Source: Acanthaster planci
Lineage: Eukaryota > Echinodermata > Asteroidea > Valvatida > Acanthasteridae
Assembly: GCF_001949145.1 (NCBI RefSeq)
Contig: NW_019091381.1
Span: 2,155,579-2,219,578 of the forward strand
Length of the DNA stretch: 64,000 nt
Reading direction: 5' to 3'
Positions 1-12,500 of this stretch are shown in pieces (position 1 is the stretch's first letter; every line of letters begins with the position of its first letter). The notes under the pieces were generated by a model, which was given only the letters and a program-made list of their open reading frames with translations, was not told the origin of the DNA and searched no databases. Made by a program: the position numbers and the translations under genes.

Positions 1-3000
1 AAGGCAACTGGCTTATTACCGTACGCACAGAGTTAAAACTGCCCACACCTAGTTCCCTTGAGATCTGCATTTACCTAAAGGAAAACATGAGCTCATTGCC
101 ATCTTATTTCAGTTAGAATTTTTGTGTCTTCTGCCGACCAGTTTTAAAGTTGTGACAATGAAGGCTGTGGGATCTTAGGCTTGGTCCCAACCGCGGGCAA
201 AAGTATGGAGTCCACAAAAATTTGATGTTGCTAGCTTCAACTTCGGGAGAAAACACAGATACCTTTTGAAACACTGCCAAGAACTACTTGATTAACATCC
301 TTGGGAATAGTTGGCTACCATGCTAAGGAGTCTGGAAAATCTACAAAACCACTGTCCTGACCAACACTGCTTTCTCTGGAGAAAAAATTGCCTCACACAA
401 GTCAAGTCTAGATTGAAACGTATGAACAATGTTAAGATAAGAACAGAAAGATGCGTTGAAGGGTTTTGTACTTAAGATTCTTTGGTATGAATCCCTGCAC
501 AGAACCACTTGGCAGTACTCGCTTAGTAAACGTACACTATGCAAAGCAGAAGTTAACCCGACACCAACCACAAGATTTAAACGTACGGTACAATGATTTG
601 GCCGGTAAGCTGTTTTTTGGCTAAGCAAGTATTTTCTTTGCTTCGCAAATTTGGGAGCAAAGAAGCTCTAACAAATTCTCTCCTCCTACCCCCCCTTAAG
701 CCACGTGACACCTGTCTAGATGGCATCTTAATCATAGCAGATTGAGCAGAGGGCAGAAGCTGAACCAGACCACTGCACTTTCTTTTCTTTCCCTATCTCC
801 CTCTCACTGATTGGGAGCAGTTTCAAATTTCATAAACCCCTTTGTCTCAGTAAACGGACACCGCCCGAGAGCTGCCAAACTGGGGGGGGGGAAGACGGTT
901 GAAATCTTCAGCGGCAGAAAGTACAAACCCGAAGACTGCCTGAAATAGAGTATTATCAGTGGGGATTTTTCATATTATCTGTGTTGTGACGATCCAGGGA
1001 CAGACGCTACACAAAAGGACAGTGACTTCAAACATTTCTGGAAAGTGCCTACGTGCACAAGTGCCTAGATTGCTCAGTGTGATAACTGAAAACTGTTGCC
1101 AGTTACTATTGTCTGTTCATGGCTGCTGCTCTATTGTCTTCTGTATAGATGAGCTACTTCTAACATCACTTCACCAACACACACCAGTAATTTGTGCATT
1201 CCGAATGAAAGAAAGGTTTCTCATAACAGCCCACACAATAGCAAAGATCAGAGTAAAAATGATTACAACAAAAAGATACAAATGTAAATATTGCAAATGA
1301 AATGGCCGATGCCAGTACTGTGTACAATGCAAGGAAGTGGTAGCACCATGGATGTATCTCTTTTTCGAGTATGTGGGGTTCTGAAGAGAACCGGTGGTAC
1401 TCAACATTTCGGACAGTATGCTCTGTCCGTCATCCGGAGACTGCCCTGCCCTGCAATGTCAGGAAGCTCATGAAAAGTCAAATGTACATGTACCATGTTG
1501 AGCAGTTGAGAGAGCAAAAATCTGTACCAGTCTACAGAGCTGGAATTACTGCAGCAAAACAACAGCAACAGGTTTTTAAATTGAAACGGCGGCACAGAGA
1601 GAGATTGTGTTGTCAATGCACAAGTGTACCATGTATCTGTTGCCTGCCTCAAGCATAAAACTCCTACGCTGTCCAATTTTGGCCCCCCCCCACTACAACA
1701 CCTCTCAATCATCACCTGTATCCGTGGGTGCCAATACAAGCTGGACGGTGCCCATTATGAATGGCCGGCGTGCTTCAGAAAATTGAAATAATATTGTCTT
1801 TGCAATCGGCGGTCTGCGGCCCATTAAGATTGAGTTTGCCCTTGTCTGGCAAGTGGAGGGAAACCTGAGCAGGGCTTTTTTCAAAATGAACTCGGTCCAA
1901 TAACGGCAGCCGAGACAAAGCACGTAGTCACGTATGCCGTGCAAACTGCTCCAGCCGGCACGCCGAGCTGCAAAATTTAATTAAAATTTCATCCCCCAAG
2001 TTTTTCTTTCCCCTCCTACTACGAGCCACGATGGGACATTTCTCAGAGCTCGTCTTTTCATCTTGAGACACGATCCACAGTGGGTGCTTTTTTATGACAC
2101 CGACGAGCAAAGAGTTTGGCGTCCACAAAGGCAGCGCCAATTTCATTTCACTATTGGCTGTACATTATAGAAAAGGAGCATGTTAACTACAAAGGCAGCA
2201 TTTGTTCATGAATAACGAACATCTCCTCACTCATGCGTGAGCTTTAGCACAAGCACATGTATACTCTGATTGACAACTTAACTAAAAATTGCCTTAGAAC
2301 CAAGTCCAGCTTTTAATAAAGTTAACAGTCCAAATACAGACAGTTCTGCACAGTAAAGAGGATGATGTTACCATGCACAGGGATGAACTTTTCTTTATCA
2401 AGTTTGCACTTTAGTCGTGGAGTGGAGGTATCATCATAAATGAACAACAAATTAATCACGCAGTAATTTCCAAAAATCCAACTCTTCCATTTTTTGTGTG
2501 ACTGTGCGGCTTTGTGCATGCGCACCATTTGTCTCTTGGCTGGTGGCCTGCCAGTTTGCCAAATTTACAATGGCTGCGAATTTGAGCGGATGAAGGAAAC
2601 CAGTCATGGATCCTTCTCCTTTCATGTGTCACGCGTCTGGCAGAGGAGAGAATCTCACCGGGGCAGGAGACAGACTTGCCGTGGAAACAGAGAGTGGGAA
2701 CAATTCTCCTATTAACTGATCACGCTTGCAGCGAGCGGATCATAAAAATAGACAAGGCCCTTCAAGGCTCTGATATCAACTTACAACGCTGAATTTCTTC
2801 CCGTTCCGTTAGGGATCAAATTCCAGTGTTGAGATAATTGAAGCAGGTGATGGGACATTATTCACACCATGTGAAAGAATTGTCTACTGACAATAAATTA
2901 ACGATATCAAAAAACCCACAAAATTCAGACAAGTCGTCAGTCTAAAATTTGCTGACTACTTGAATAAGGTGCATATTATATGAATATTTTTAAAGATCAA

Positions 3001-6000
3001 ATTTTAACTGTGTTTGGAAATTAAATCATTCTGTGATGTCAGCAAAATATCACAAGGATTTTTTGAGGTTTTTACACATATATGTATTTCATTTCCATAA
3101 TATGGAAACTGTCATAATTGGATAATTTGCACCTGTGAAATTACCATTTTTAACCGCCTTTTGTTTCATTTGTCTGGCTTTCCCTGACAGCATTCTTGCC
3201 TCTTTCCATCTTTGCTTGGTACACGTACATGTACATTTAGTTTATCAAGCTGAAGTAAGTTTCCACAAATGTTTAGGTACAGATGTGAAAAAGACTTTAG
3301 CTCATTCCACCTGTTTTTTTTTTTCATTCGAACAGTAAAGTGCTTACTTATCGGCAGGTGAATGTACTTGGCAGGTGGAAGCACACCTACCCAGTTTCTC
3401 ATCCATCTAGGTCAGATTACGCATGGTGAGCACTTAGAGAAAGATAAAAATGACCATCTCAATATCGGTAGACCATTCATCATGCCGTGCTGATGCAAAC
3501 ACTGCATCAGACGGCACAGAATGTCAAGATTCCACCCGTTTCATTATGTCTGTCGCTCCATGCAGTCCAGGGACAAGACACACAGAAGGAGGCGATGAGG
3601 ATTTCAACCCGAGACGCCGTGAATCATTGATTTCGGCTCAGGCAACAGGGGCAAAGTTACAGTTTCCACTGATATTAAAGCAACTGGTACCCAATTAACA
3701 TCCAGCACCTGATAGCAACTATTAAGCTGGCGCCAATCTCGGGCAGCTGTTTTGGCAGGAATGACTGCTTGGCAGACTGGTGTGCTCAAATTAGCTGGAA
3801 ACCAGTCAGAAGCCATAAGCCTCACATGAGTATCTGGCTGGTAGCCTGGCTCCGCTTTTAAGACGGTGTTTCTAGGCATATCAAATTTCAATGCTGGGGA
3901 GCTTCAAGCAACTGGCTCTTGTAAATCAGGGGGGGGGGGCATGCTCTTCTCTGTCCCAGTTTGGGTTTTTGTACAGGGGAGACGCCTCTCTCTTTGTCCA
4001 CAACTGGTTTTTATCCAAAGCTTTTAGTACAGATGTTCTCATTCAAATTCTTTTCATCCATCTCCTCCCTCCTCGCACAACAGTAGCGCTGACCATTATC
4101 ATGAAGAAATTTGTATCAACGAAGTAAGGTCATGTCCAAACCAGGCATCCAGAATTACAGCGCCATCTACTGTCAGCATGCTTCCCCCCCCCCCTCCATA
4201 TTTCCCATGGAGTGAAGGCCCAGACCCAGCTCTAGGTATTACAGCTTCATGTGCATCCGTAATCAGGGGGTCAAAAGTGAATGACCGTTTTGGTCTGCTG
4301 AAAACTCTCCAACGGCAGGCATCCAACTTGGACAGTGAGGAAAATGAGGAGATTCCTACCTTCACAAGACGCTGTACAATGTTTTCGATTTTGAATGGCA
4401 TGAGTGAGAAAAAAAAGGAGGAAATCAACTCATCCGAGGAAAAGTTGCACGCCTGTAACTGCCTGAACTCTTGCCACTGGCTCTCAGTCATTTCATTTTT
4501 AGCGATTATTGCACAACTTGGGCAAACTAAATGGAAGTTGTGGATACACAAACCGAAATTTGGAGAAATTTGGCTTTGAAGGGTTTCAGCCAGTCATTCT
4601 CTCACCATGAACACGTTCATGTGTTCCACACCTCATTGATCCACCAACCCCGTTCCCAGATATGTATGTGGCGGTGCACAAAGTGATATTATAACACGTT
4701 TGGCTTTATCACTTTCATTGTCGTTCCCTCGACACTGACAAAGTCTGCCAGCTTTATTGGGGCTTAAGGTAGTGCCAACAATTGCAGACTTGACATTTGA
4801 GATACCCCAAGCACACCACCGTTCCGCATCAGTTAATTTCTAGTCACAAACTAAAAGCAGTTGGTAAAATGGACGTTCTCACTTAAGCTCTGGGATAAAA
4901 ATAGTCCAGGCAATCTCACATACACCTTTTTCCCACTACTAGAGCATAAGCTCAACTTTTACACAGGAAAGGTTGCTCCGCTCTCCTTTTCCTCCTCGAT
5001 CTTTCCAAATTTGCCGGATGGTTTTGGAGGATTTCGAAAGATTGTCGAAGGTACAGTCTAGCCACTAACCTAGGATTTGATGTGACGTGAAAGTTAAAAT
5101 ATAAAAAATGCGCCACTGGTTTCCTGCACAGTGAAGACTAGACGGGTCTTTATTTTCTTAGAAATTGAAAATGCCAGCACAGTTTTAAAAATTACTGCGC
5201 TTTTTGGGGGAGGGGGGTTGGATTCTTGTAGTGATGAAAAAAAAAAAACAGGCAGTTGTTTTGGCACAATGTTTCATCCAAGACCTAGATATTCCACAGA
5301 ATGTAATGCCCACTTTCACAAGGACACCAAACCGATTGAAACGTCAAAATACAGAGCTCAGTCTGGTCTTTCTAATGTCAACCAAAATATTGTACTAAAC
5401 ACCATGGCCTTAAGACTCACTTGGCGGGATCTGGTCAGATGTTGTCATTGCAATTCAAATGGAATTGATCTTGCCCACAAGCTTAGTGCATGACACAGAA
5501 TCTGGAGAGACGGGCCTCTACACGCAGAACAGGCGAGCGCTTAGAAACTCTTGGCTCCCATGCAATTCAATCTAAACCAACTTAAGCAAGGGAAATTCAC
5601 AAACAGGTTGACCAAATCTTGCCTAGAGGGTGCTCTGACAGATAATTCAATTAGTGGGCGCACAGCAGCGCATGTGTATATGTCTGTTGTGGACACTGTA
5701 GTGTGTTGAACCTGGACCATATGGTTTTTATCAAGACCACTCAGAAATATCAATAGTGCACATATTGATTACAAATAAAAAAATGTCTTCGACATTTGCT
5801 GGGCAGTCACAAGAGAATGCGATGGGTGGTACGGCATGCTACGACTGGAAATCCGTTACTGTGACAGATGGGTGCCCCAAGTGGAAGCAATAAACAGCAG
5901 AAACCATGACAGGAATTGGTACGACGAGCGCTTGACATGGGTTATGTCTAATGTGGAAAGGGGAGTGATAAATTTGAAAACAATGACACCACCGCGTGAC

Positions 6001-6423
6001 TTTTTGGTGGAACGCGCCAAAAGATGGAGAGGCCGGTCAGTCAGGGTGATTAAAGACATCCCTTTGGGTTATTGGCCCCTCACAGTGCTTGGCTCCACCC
6101 CCAAGCAGCAATGGAATGTTCGGTGTCAAAAAGGTGCTACCGGCATGCACCCGTGCTTTTGGCTGTCCAATTTCTTTTTCTTCTTGTGTTGGGGGAGGGG
6201 GCATGAAGTTGGGAAATTAAGTTTTCTGAGGAATGCCTGTGCTAATGAGATTTTGTTCGCAGTGATTTATTTTGGTGGTAAGCTCATTTCAAATGGACAT
6301 CTTATTTTGATGGCTCCTTCTAAATGTTAAGAGCATGTACATGTACGTACAATGTTCACACCACTACATACCTTATACATACACACGGCATTGCTTACAC
6401 AGAAACCATTCATTATTCTTTAC
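1..6423. other. Unassigned; probably intron or downstream part of the NCS-like gene
   Basis: No exon, RNA gene or intact transposon was recognised. The missing EF-hands 2-4 of the NCS-like gene were looked for on the minus strand (EF-loop motifs such as DNDGYI) and not found. Only short open frames without recognisable domains occur, with scattered poly-G/C runs. A tRNA-B-box-like string lies on the minus strand near 3602-3625 but is too weak to call. Confidence 0.5.
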
Positions 6424-6513
6424 CTTGTCTGCGTCAAAGACATTGAAGACAAAACTGGCAAACTTGGAAGGGTCCCCATTGGGAAAGAACTGTTGATATA
6501 TTGTCTGGAACTC
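6424..6513 (-). CDS. NCS-like gene, fourth coding exon
   Basis: Thirty codons (residues 47-76) with [20 protein letters not shown] followed by [10 protein letters not shown]. Acceptor attttcag|gag, donor aag|gtaaag, phase 0 at both ends. The reading frame runs into EF-hand 2, which must be finished by an exon to the left. Confidence 0.92.
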
Positions 6514-9500
6514 CTGAAAATGAGGAGCAGGGATGAAACGGGAAATTAAATGCATATCGGTTAAAGGGACCCCAACAGAAATAAACTTATGTAGATGGCT
6601 TTCCAACCAGAAGAAATTTTTTTTTTCAGTATTAAATTCTTTTCAAAATTCTGTGATTATTTGTTGTAGAGTTTCTCTAAAATAATTGAAATAACAAAAA
6701 TCATACTATTGGGCTTTTACAGAAACAACTGCAGAAGGTAAAGGTAATATCGGCAGTCTCTCTAAAAAGTATTTTACCATTCCTTGTTTGGGCAATGTAA
6801 TTACATTCATATAAAAGATATGCATAAGTGCTCATCTTCTTTCACTTTGAAAAATTTTTTTTAGAAAAAAGTCAGGGTCCCTACATGTACAAGCATAGGA
6901 CTGTCACTTGTGCCAATATACAAGCACAATAAAAGTCTTGAAATTATACCAATGTCTTTCCGATGTTTGTACTAATGGATTCACAACTTGAAGGAAAAGA
7001 AACTGCTCCAACGAACAACAAAAACGTTTGGCAGGGATTTACTTCTTGAAGCTGCCCGTTTAAACGTGCACCTGGAAACAATCGCGTATTTGGCCGAGTC
7101 TTCCTGCATTTCGCCCAACTAATGTGTGCTCAATCAAGGGGAAACAAATTACGCAGTGGTCTCGCCACCTCACAAAGGAACACCATACCATATTCAGAAC
7201 ATCCCCCCTGGGCTCAAGTCGCTCGGCCAAGCTTCAGAGTGTGGTTGACCTGTTTTCTTTGGCACTCAACTCAAGTAACCGGGTCTGTGTCTCCCCGGCG
7301 ATCAATGACATCACTGTCGCAGTAACGCACCCGCTTAACAGATATTACGCCGAGCACGGGCGTTTGACTTCGCAAAATTTGGAGGAGGAGGCCTTTGGGG
7401 GTACCGCTGGACCACGGAAGGAGTATTTAAGATGGCGCGCCACGGGGAATCAAATATTGCGTGGGTTAAAAGACTGCTGGCGGCAAACAGTGCCCAGTAA
7501 TATAACGGGAGAGAGTGACAGCGAAATTTGATGATGAGTATTGATTCATTCTCACAACAGATGCACTCCCTTCATGGTTTTCTCACGGCTAACGCTGACC
7601 CTACATGTACACCTGAACACAAATTACACAATTCACATTAAGATTACTTTTACTCATGCTATCTGCAGTTGTTTACTACACGATTATACTTGCAAAGTTC
7701 CTTTTTGTGGAAGATGAAGTGAATAGCACTGGGGCCAATTTCATAGAGCTGCTTTTAAGCGAAAAATTTGTTTAAGCGTGAAAAAACCTTGCTTGACAAG
7801 TCAGGTTACCAGCCAAACTTCTGGTGATGTATCTTGCTTTGGAATGACATTCACCCGTCTTTTGGTTAGCATGACAATCACATAGAGTTTGAGCTGGTAC
7901 TCTTTATTTATTAAGCAAGGTTTTTTCGTGCTTAAGCAAATTCTGTGCCTAAGCAGCGTTATAAAAATTGGCCCCTGCAGAGTGACTCATGAGTAATGAC
8001 GCAAAGTGAGACATTTTCCACTGCACCGGCCGAAGTGCCATTTAGTACTCATCCCATAAAGGAACACTTCTTATTCCTACGGAAGATGAGAGGGCCATCA
8101 TTCCCGTATTAAGCTAAATGTGCATGTACATGTAACTTGCAATGACATGGTGAGGGGCCAAAAATAAAGAAGTTTCCGCTGAAGTGGCTCAACTACTTAT
8201 TTCCAAAACAGTCGCGGCCGTCAAGCATGATTCATCCAGACAACGGCACACGTACGTGCAAGCTTCATTGATCAGTGTAGATGAAAATATTCCTCTCCAC
8301 AATGCCTACTGAAATAAAAAAATACCACTATCAACAACCCAAACAATTGTCTTCTTGACAGCGTGAAATTGGGCCCCGAAGGTAATAGAGGGACAAACAA
8401 CGGGAAAAAAATGGTAAAGTTGTTATACGCTTCGAGGAAGGGAGTGAGGGGAACCTCTCGACGCTGATTCTCAGACAAGCAAGGCATTTTGGGCAGTCTT
8501 AAATGCTTACACTTGTCAAAACTTTACCGGATAGAAAAAAATCCTCTGATCACTACTGGGAGGCTTTTTCTTACCAACGTCGCCATGGCAACAGCAGCCA
8601 GACCCCCAGACGATGGCTGGAATATTCTTTTTTTCTTTCTTTAACGTATCCCTGATGGGCAATCGGGAACCGATAAAGATGCCGGGCTTATTAACACACG
8701 GCAGGATGGATGGACCGTCAGATGTCGGTAATAAATGGGGCTTGTCAGAGGGGTTTAGCATGGCTTGGGAAAAGGGCCGTGTGATGGAGCGTGATGGGGG
8801 GGGAATGGGGCTTGCTGCCAGCCAAGGACCTTATCAGGATGCCTGAAGGCGCTGTCTAAGAGAAGGAAATTGAGGGTTTGGACTCCATAGAATACCTTGG
8901 CTAAACCGGCTGTAATCCCAAGAATTTTAAAATTCAATCCTCTGGAGTACTGAGAGATTCCTTCTTCACCACACAAAAAGCTCCATGTACCACATACAGG
9001 AGTGGAAATCACTGGGGAATCGAGTTCAGAACTTTTAATATCTTTTGACCAGCAAAACAACTAAAACAACTATTCGGTTGCTCACAATACTGTGTTGGAT
9101 ATTTTTAGGGCAAGGAAATGTCAAAGGGAACTGGCCAATTTTTATAGAGTCCCAAATTAAGAGAACTGAACGTTTAAAAATTTTTTTATCCCAACCAATA
9201 CTAGTAGGTTTTTTTTTCAGTAATTTTTCTTTTGAATAACAAAATCATTTGAAGACTTGTGCTATCTATGTATCTGAATACTTCAAGAATATTTTTCGAC
9301 TATTCACCTCTTTTCTCAAGGCGCCACTCGGGCAGTCTTTCATGAAGTCTCGATGCCTACAGAACAATAAACAAACAAATTGATACTGTCAGTGATCAAA
9401 CACCTCTCAGATACAAAATCCGAGCCATCAGTCTCCATCCCGTCTACTCAAATATCTGGCCAAGAAAGCCATTTCAAATGTGCTACACTGCAAGAAAAAT

Positions 9501-12500
9501 TCATCAATATTGACAACTTGGGAGCACACAGCACCAGTCTACTCTACCAGTCAGTAGGTTTCAGAAAAGTGTGCAGATTCACTAACTATAACTTTTCAAA
9601 TGTTTTTCCCACATCATTTTTTTCCTTCTGTCCCTTGCTACACATCCCTCAAAAGCCGGATTACTGATGCCAGGAACTGGGTCCAGGTACCCTACCTGTA
9701 CTGTACATGTACCTGCAACCGACTTTGACAATCACTCAGTAAACAGTTTTAAGACAAAGAAGAATCGGTTTTCAAAAGGTTTTGTAGGGGAAAATTTGGA
9801 AATGAGATCCAGGTGGAATGGTGAAACAGATTTTGTGTTCATTTTGACAGGGTGCTGATGAGCACCTTGGGTGCCAGATTTAGCAATCTGACTGCTTTTT
9901 CACACACAATTTTCTAATTTTCCAACATTTTAGAGATAATGCACGGGTGGGTAACTTCATGTATTCCAGGTATTCATGTTTCGTTCCGGCAGGGTAACCA
10001 GTTCCCCTACTATCCATAAACTGTTTCAGCTTGATTCTCTCTTGTTGTCGGTTCCCCAAAAGTCAAGGTTATAACCGTTTGAATTGCTACCGCCGCCATC
10101 GAAAACAAATTCCATGAGTTGATAATGGGTACTGGCTGATTAAACGGTAACCAGCACTTATCCATGGCAATATTAGTTGGCTCGCAATGAAAGATTCTTT
10201 TCCCCCATGAATAATCAAGTGCTTAGCGTGCATGTTCCACCTGAATTCACGCGCTGCAGTGTCTGCCTCTCGCGATGCCTGACAGTAGTTTTGCGGCTGC
10301 CATGGCGACGGTTACCAGCTGATGCTTTCACAGCGAGTTCAGTATCCATGCATTAGTTACTTTTATAATCCCGTTATCCCCTAGAAGAATCCTTCCAGAA
10401 ATATTGGATTTGCTTATGGGCAATATTTTTGAAAATGACAGATATTTGAGGTTTTCATGCATTTTCTAAGTTTCCCGGAAAGTGCACACTAGTACACATT
10501 TTTTTGAAATCACTCAAAATTTTCAAGCCCTTTGTTTTTCAAACATGGCAAATCACAGATCGATAATCAGGAAACTTTGGAAGGAGAATAAATCCTCACA
10601 TTTTGAGCTTCAACAAAAGGAGGAACAACAATGGATTGTCAAGCCAAAATGATTATTTCCCACAGACAGGTGCAAAACGCTAAACATGGATATTTTGAAA
10701 ATTCCCTTCCTGAGATTCTGTTCACAGGGCCTCAAGCTACCCCAAGGCTGATTTGTACTTAGCAGGAAAAGTATGAACACAAATTCAAAACTGTGACATC
10801 AAATATAACTGCGGTGTTGCAAGTTTGCAAAAGTTGAATATATTTCAACTCTGGTGAATTTTCCCTGAAAACGTTTTGTGGCATTGAATTCGCTCCACTT
10901 TGGCATTTACCTTTTAGTACAAACCGGTCTTTAAATCAAAATGCAGATGTTTCGTATTTGAAGTACTCACCACTGTTGTAGTTCCTTTTTGTCAACTGGA
11001 TAGGGAAAGGAAGAAAAAGCAGAGTTAATGCTTCTGTTAGGTACCAGCGTTTGTGAAGATCCCGTTATTTTGTCTTTTGTCAGACTGCAGGAAAGCCTGC
11101 CCTGAATATGCACAAAATGTAAACAATGACCTTGAAACTCCAACTGGTAAAATGAGGCTTTCTCCCGACTGGACAAAAGGCAATAGAATAGCAAACTACA
11201 GAGCTTACATGTATCTTGGCCAACTAATCCAAGAAATCACCCACTATTTGTTTCAGCTAGTGGCTTGAACTATTTAACTACCCCGTACAGTACACGCTTC
11301 TACATACAATATATCAACCGGCAGAGCATGACATAACGCATTCAAATGTCCAAACACTCTTTTAAAAGGGAGGAATTATTTAAATGTTCTTATTAATAAA
11401 GCATTCCACCCATACATGGCCTGAAAAATTCAGCACTTTTTAGGCCAGGGGTTGGAAATGACGTTAGTTGTTACATGTACTTTCATAAAATTTGTCTAAT
11501 ATCACACAAGTTAAGGGCCACATTCAAACGGATGTGCCGGTACGAGACACATGTATGTGATGAACACCAAAAATTAATTTGCATATTGACCTAGTTGCTT
11601 AACAAGGTTTTAAGATCTAGCATGTACGAATTATTTAAACATTCTTGATATAATTATTTTTCTTCTATTCATAAATACCTGGGACAGTTTTTCTATTCCA
11701 ATTGGTCAAAATGCATTACGTGACCATGCATTGAGAAGTGATAATGCCTGCTGCATGAATCACATGCTGGCACATCCATACGAAACATTTTAATCGAGTC
11801 TGATTGGTCAATAGTCCCTGAGTGACACGCACCAAGTTCATTTAAGGAAAAGCTATTGGATAGTTTTGAAGAAGAATACACCCTAAAATGTATAGGGTGT
11901 TTGGCGAAATAAAAGTAAAATTGTTGGAAATCCATCGTATGTTGACTTCTTTTGACTCTCTGAATAAAAAGGTATTTATGAATGGGAATACATGTAATGT
12001 GCTTGGCAAGTCTTAAACAAGACTGAACGCTGATAATGCCCAAGCCTGTGGTTCGGGCATTAGTCGTGTCCATTCTCCTGAGCCGGTGTTAAACATGTTT
12101 AAGACCAGCCAAGCACATATTTATTCCCTTAAGTATTTTTTTGTTCTAGATACCGGTACATATATTGCCAATGAATCATATTCCTCTTTTTGAAAATGCT
12201 TCTTAATTAACGGTACCTTACCCGCTGTACAGGTGTCTACATCTACATGTACATTCTGTAGCTTTGGAAAGGACAGCCTACAGGTCAGTTACTCTGCCAA
12301 CTTTCTTCACCTCTGTTTGTGTTTTTGTTGGTGATTTCAGTATACTTGAGTTTAAACATTTTATCTCCTATTGCACAGTCTGACTAGAAGAATACTGACA
12401 AGTACAATCATTTGCAAAAGTTTAAGACCACCTGGAATTTTATTGGTATTTCTGTCACTGGACCTGCATTCCACTGTCTCATTGACTGATTACTTGACAT

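Larger units (their letters stand above)
6514..9307. other. Intron of the NCS-like gene
   Basis: A 2.8 kb intron between the exons at 6424-6513 and 9308-9356. It holds an inverted-repeat element (7731-7975), a solo terminus of a similar element (about 8359-8376) and an X-box-like palindrome (8579-8592). Nothing else was recognised. Confidence 0.8.

Noticed and set aside
3602-3700. Minus-strand tRNA-like B-box (ggttgaaatcc)
   Set aside because: Two departures from the B-box consensus, no credible A-box and no second copy seen.
4099-4579. Overlapping open frames on both strands (150 and 133 codons)
   Set aside because: Low-complexity runs (poly-Pro or poly-Gly from a C-run) and no domain similarity; mutual overlap suggests chance.
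5836-6330. Open frame of 164 codons on the plus strand
   Set aside because: No recognisable domain; overlaps an equally open minus-strand frame; sits where NCS-like intronic sequence is expected.
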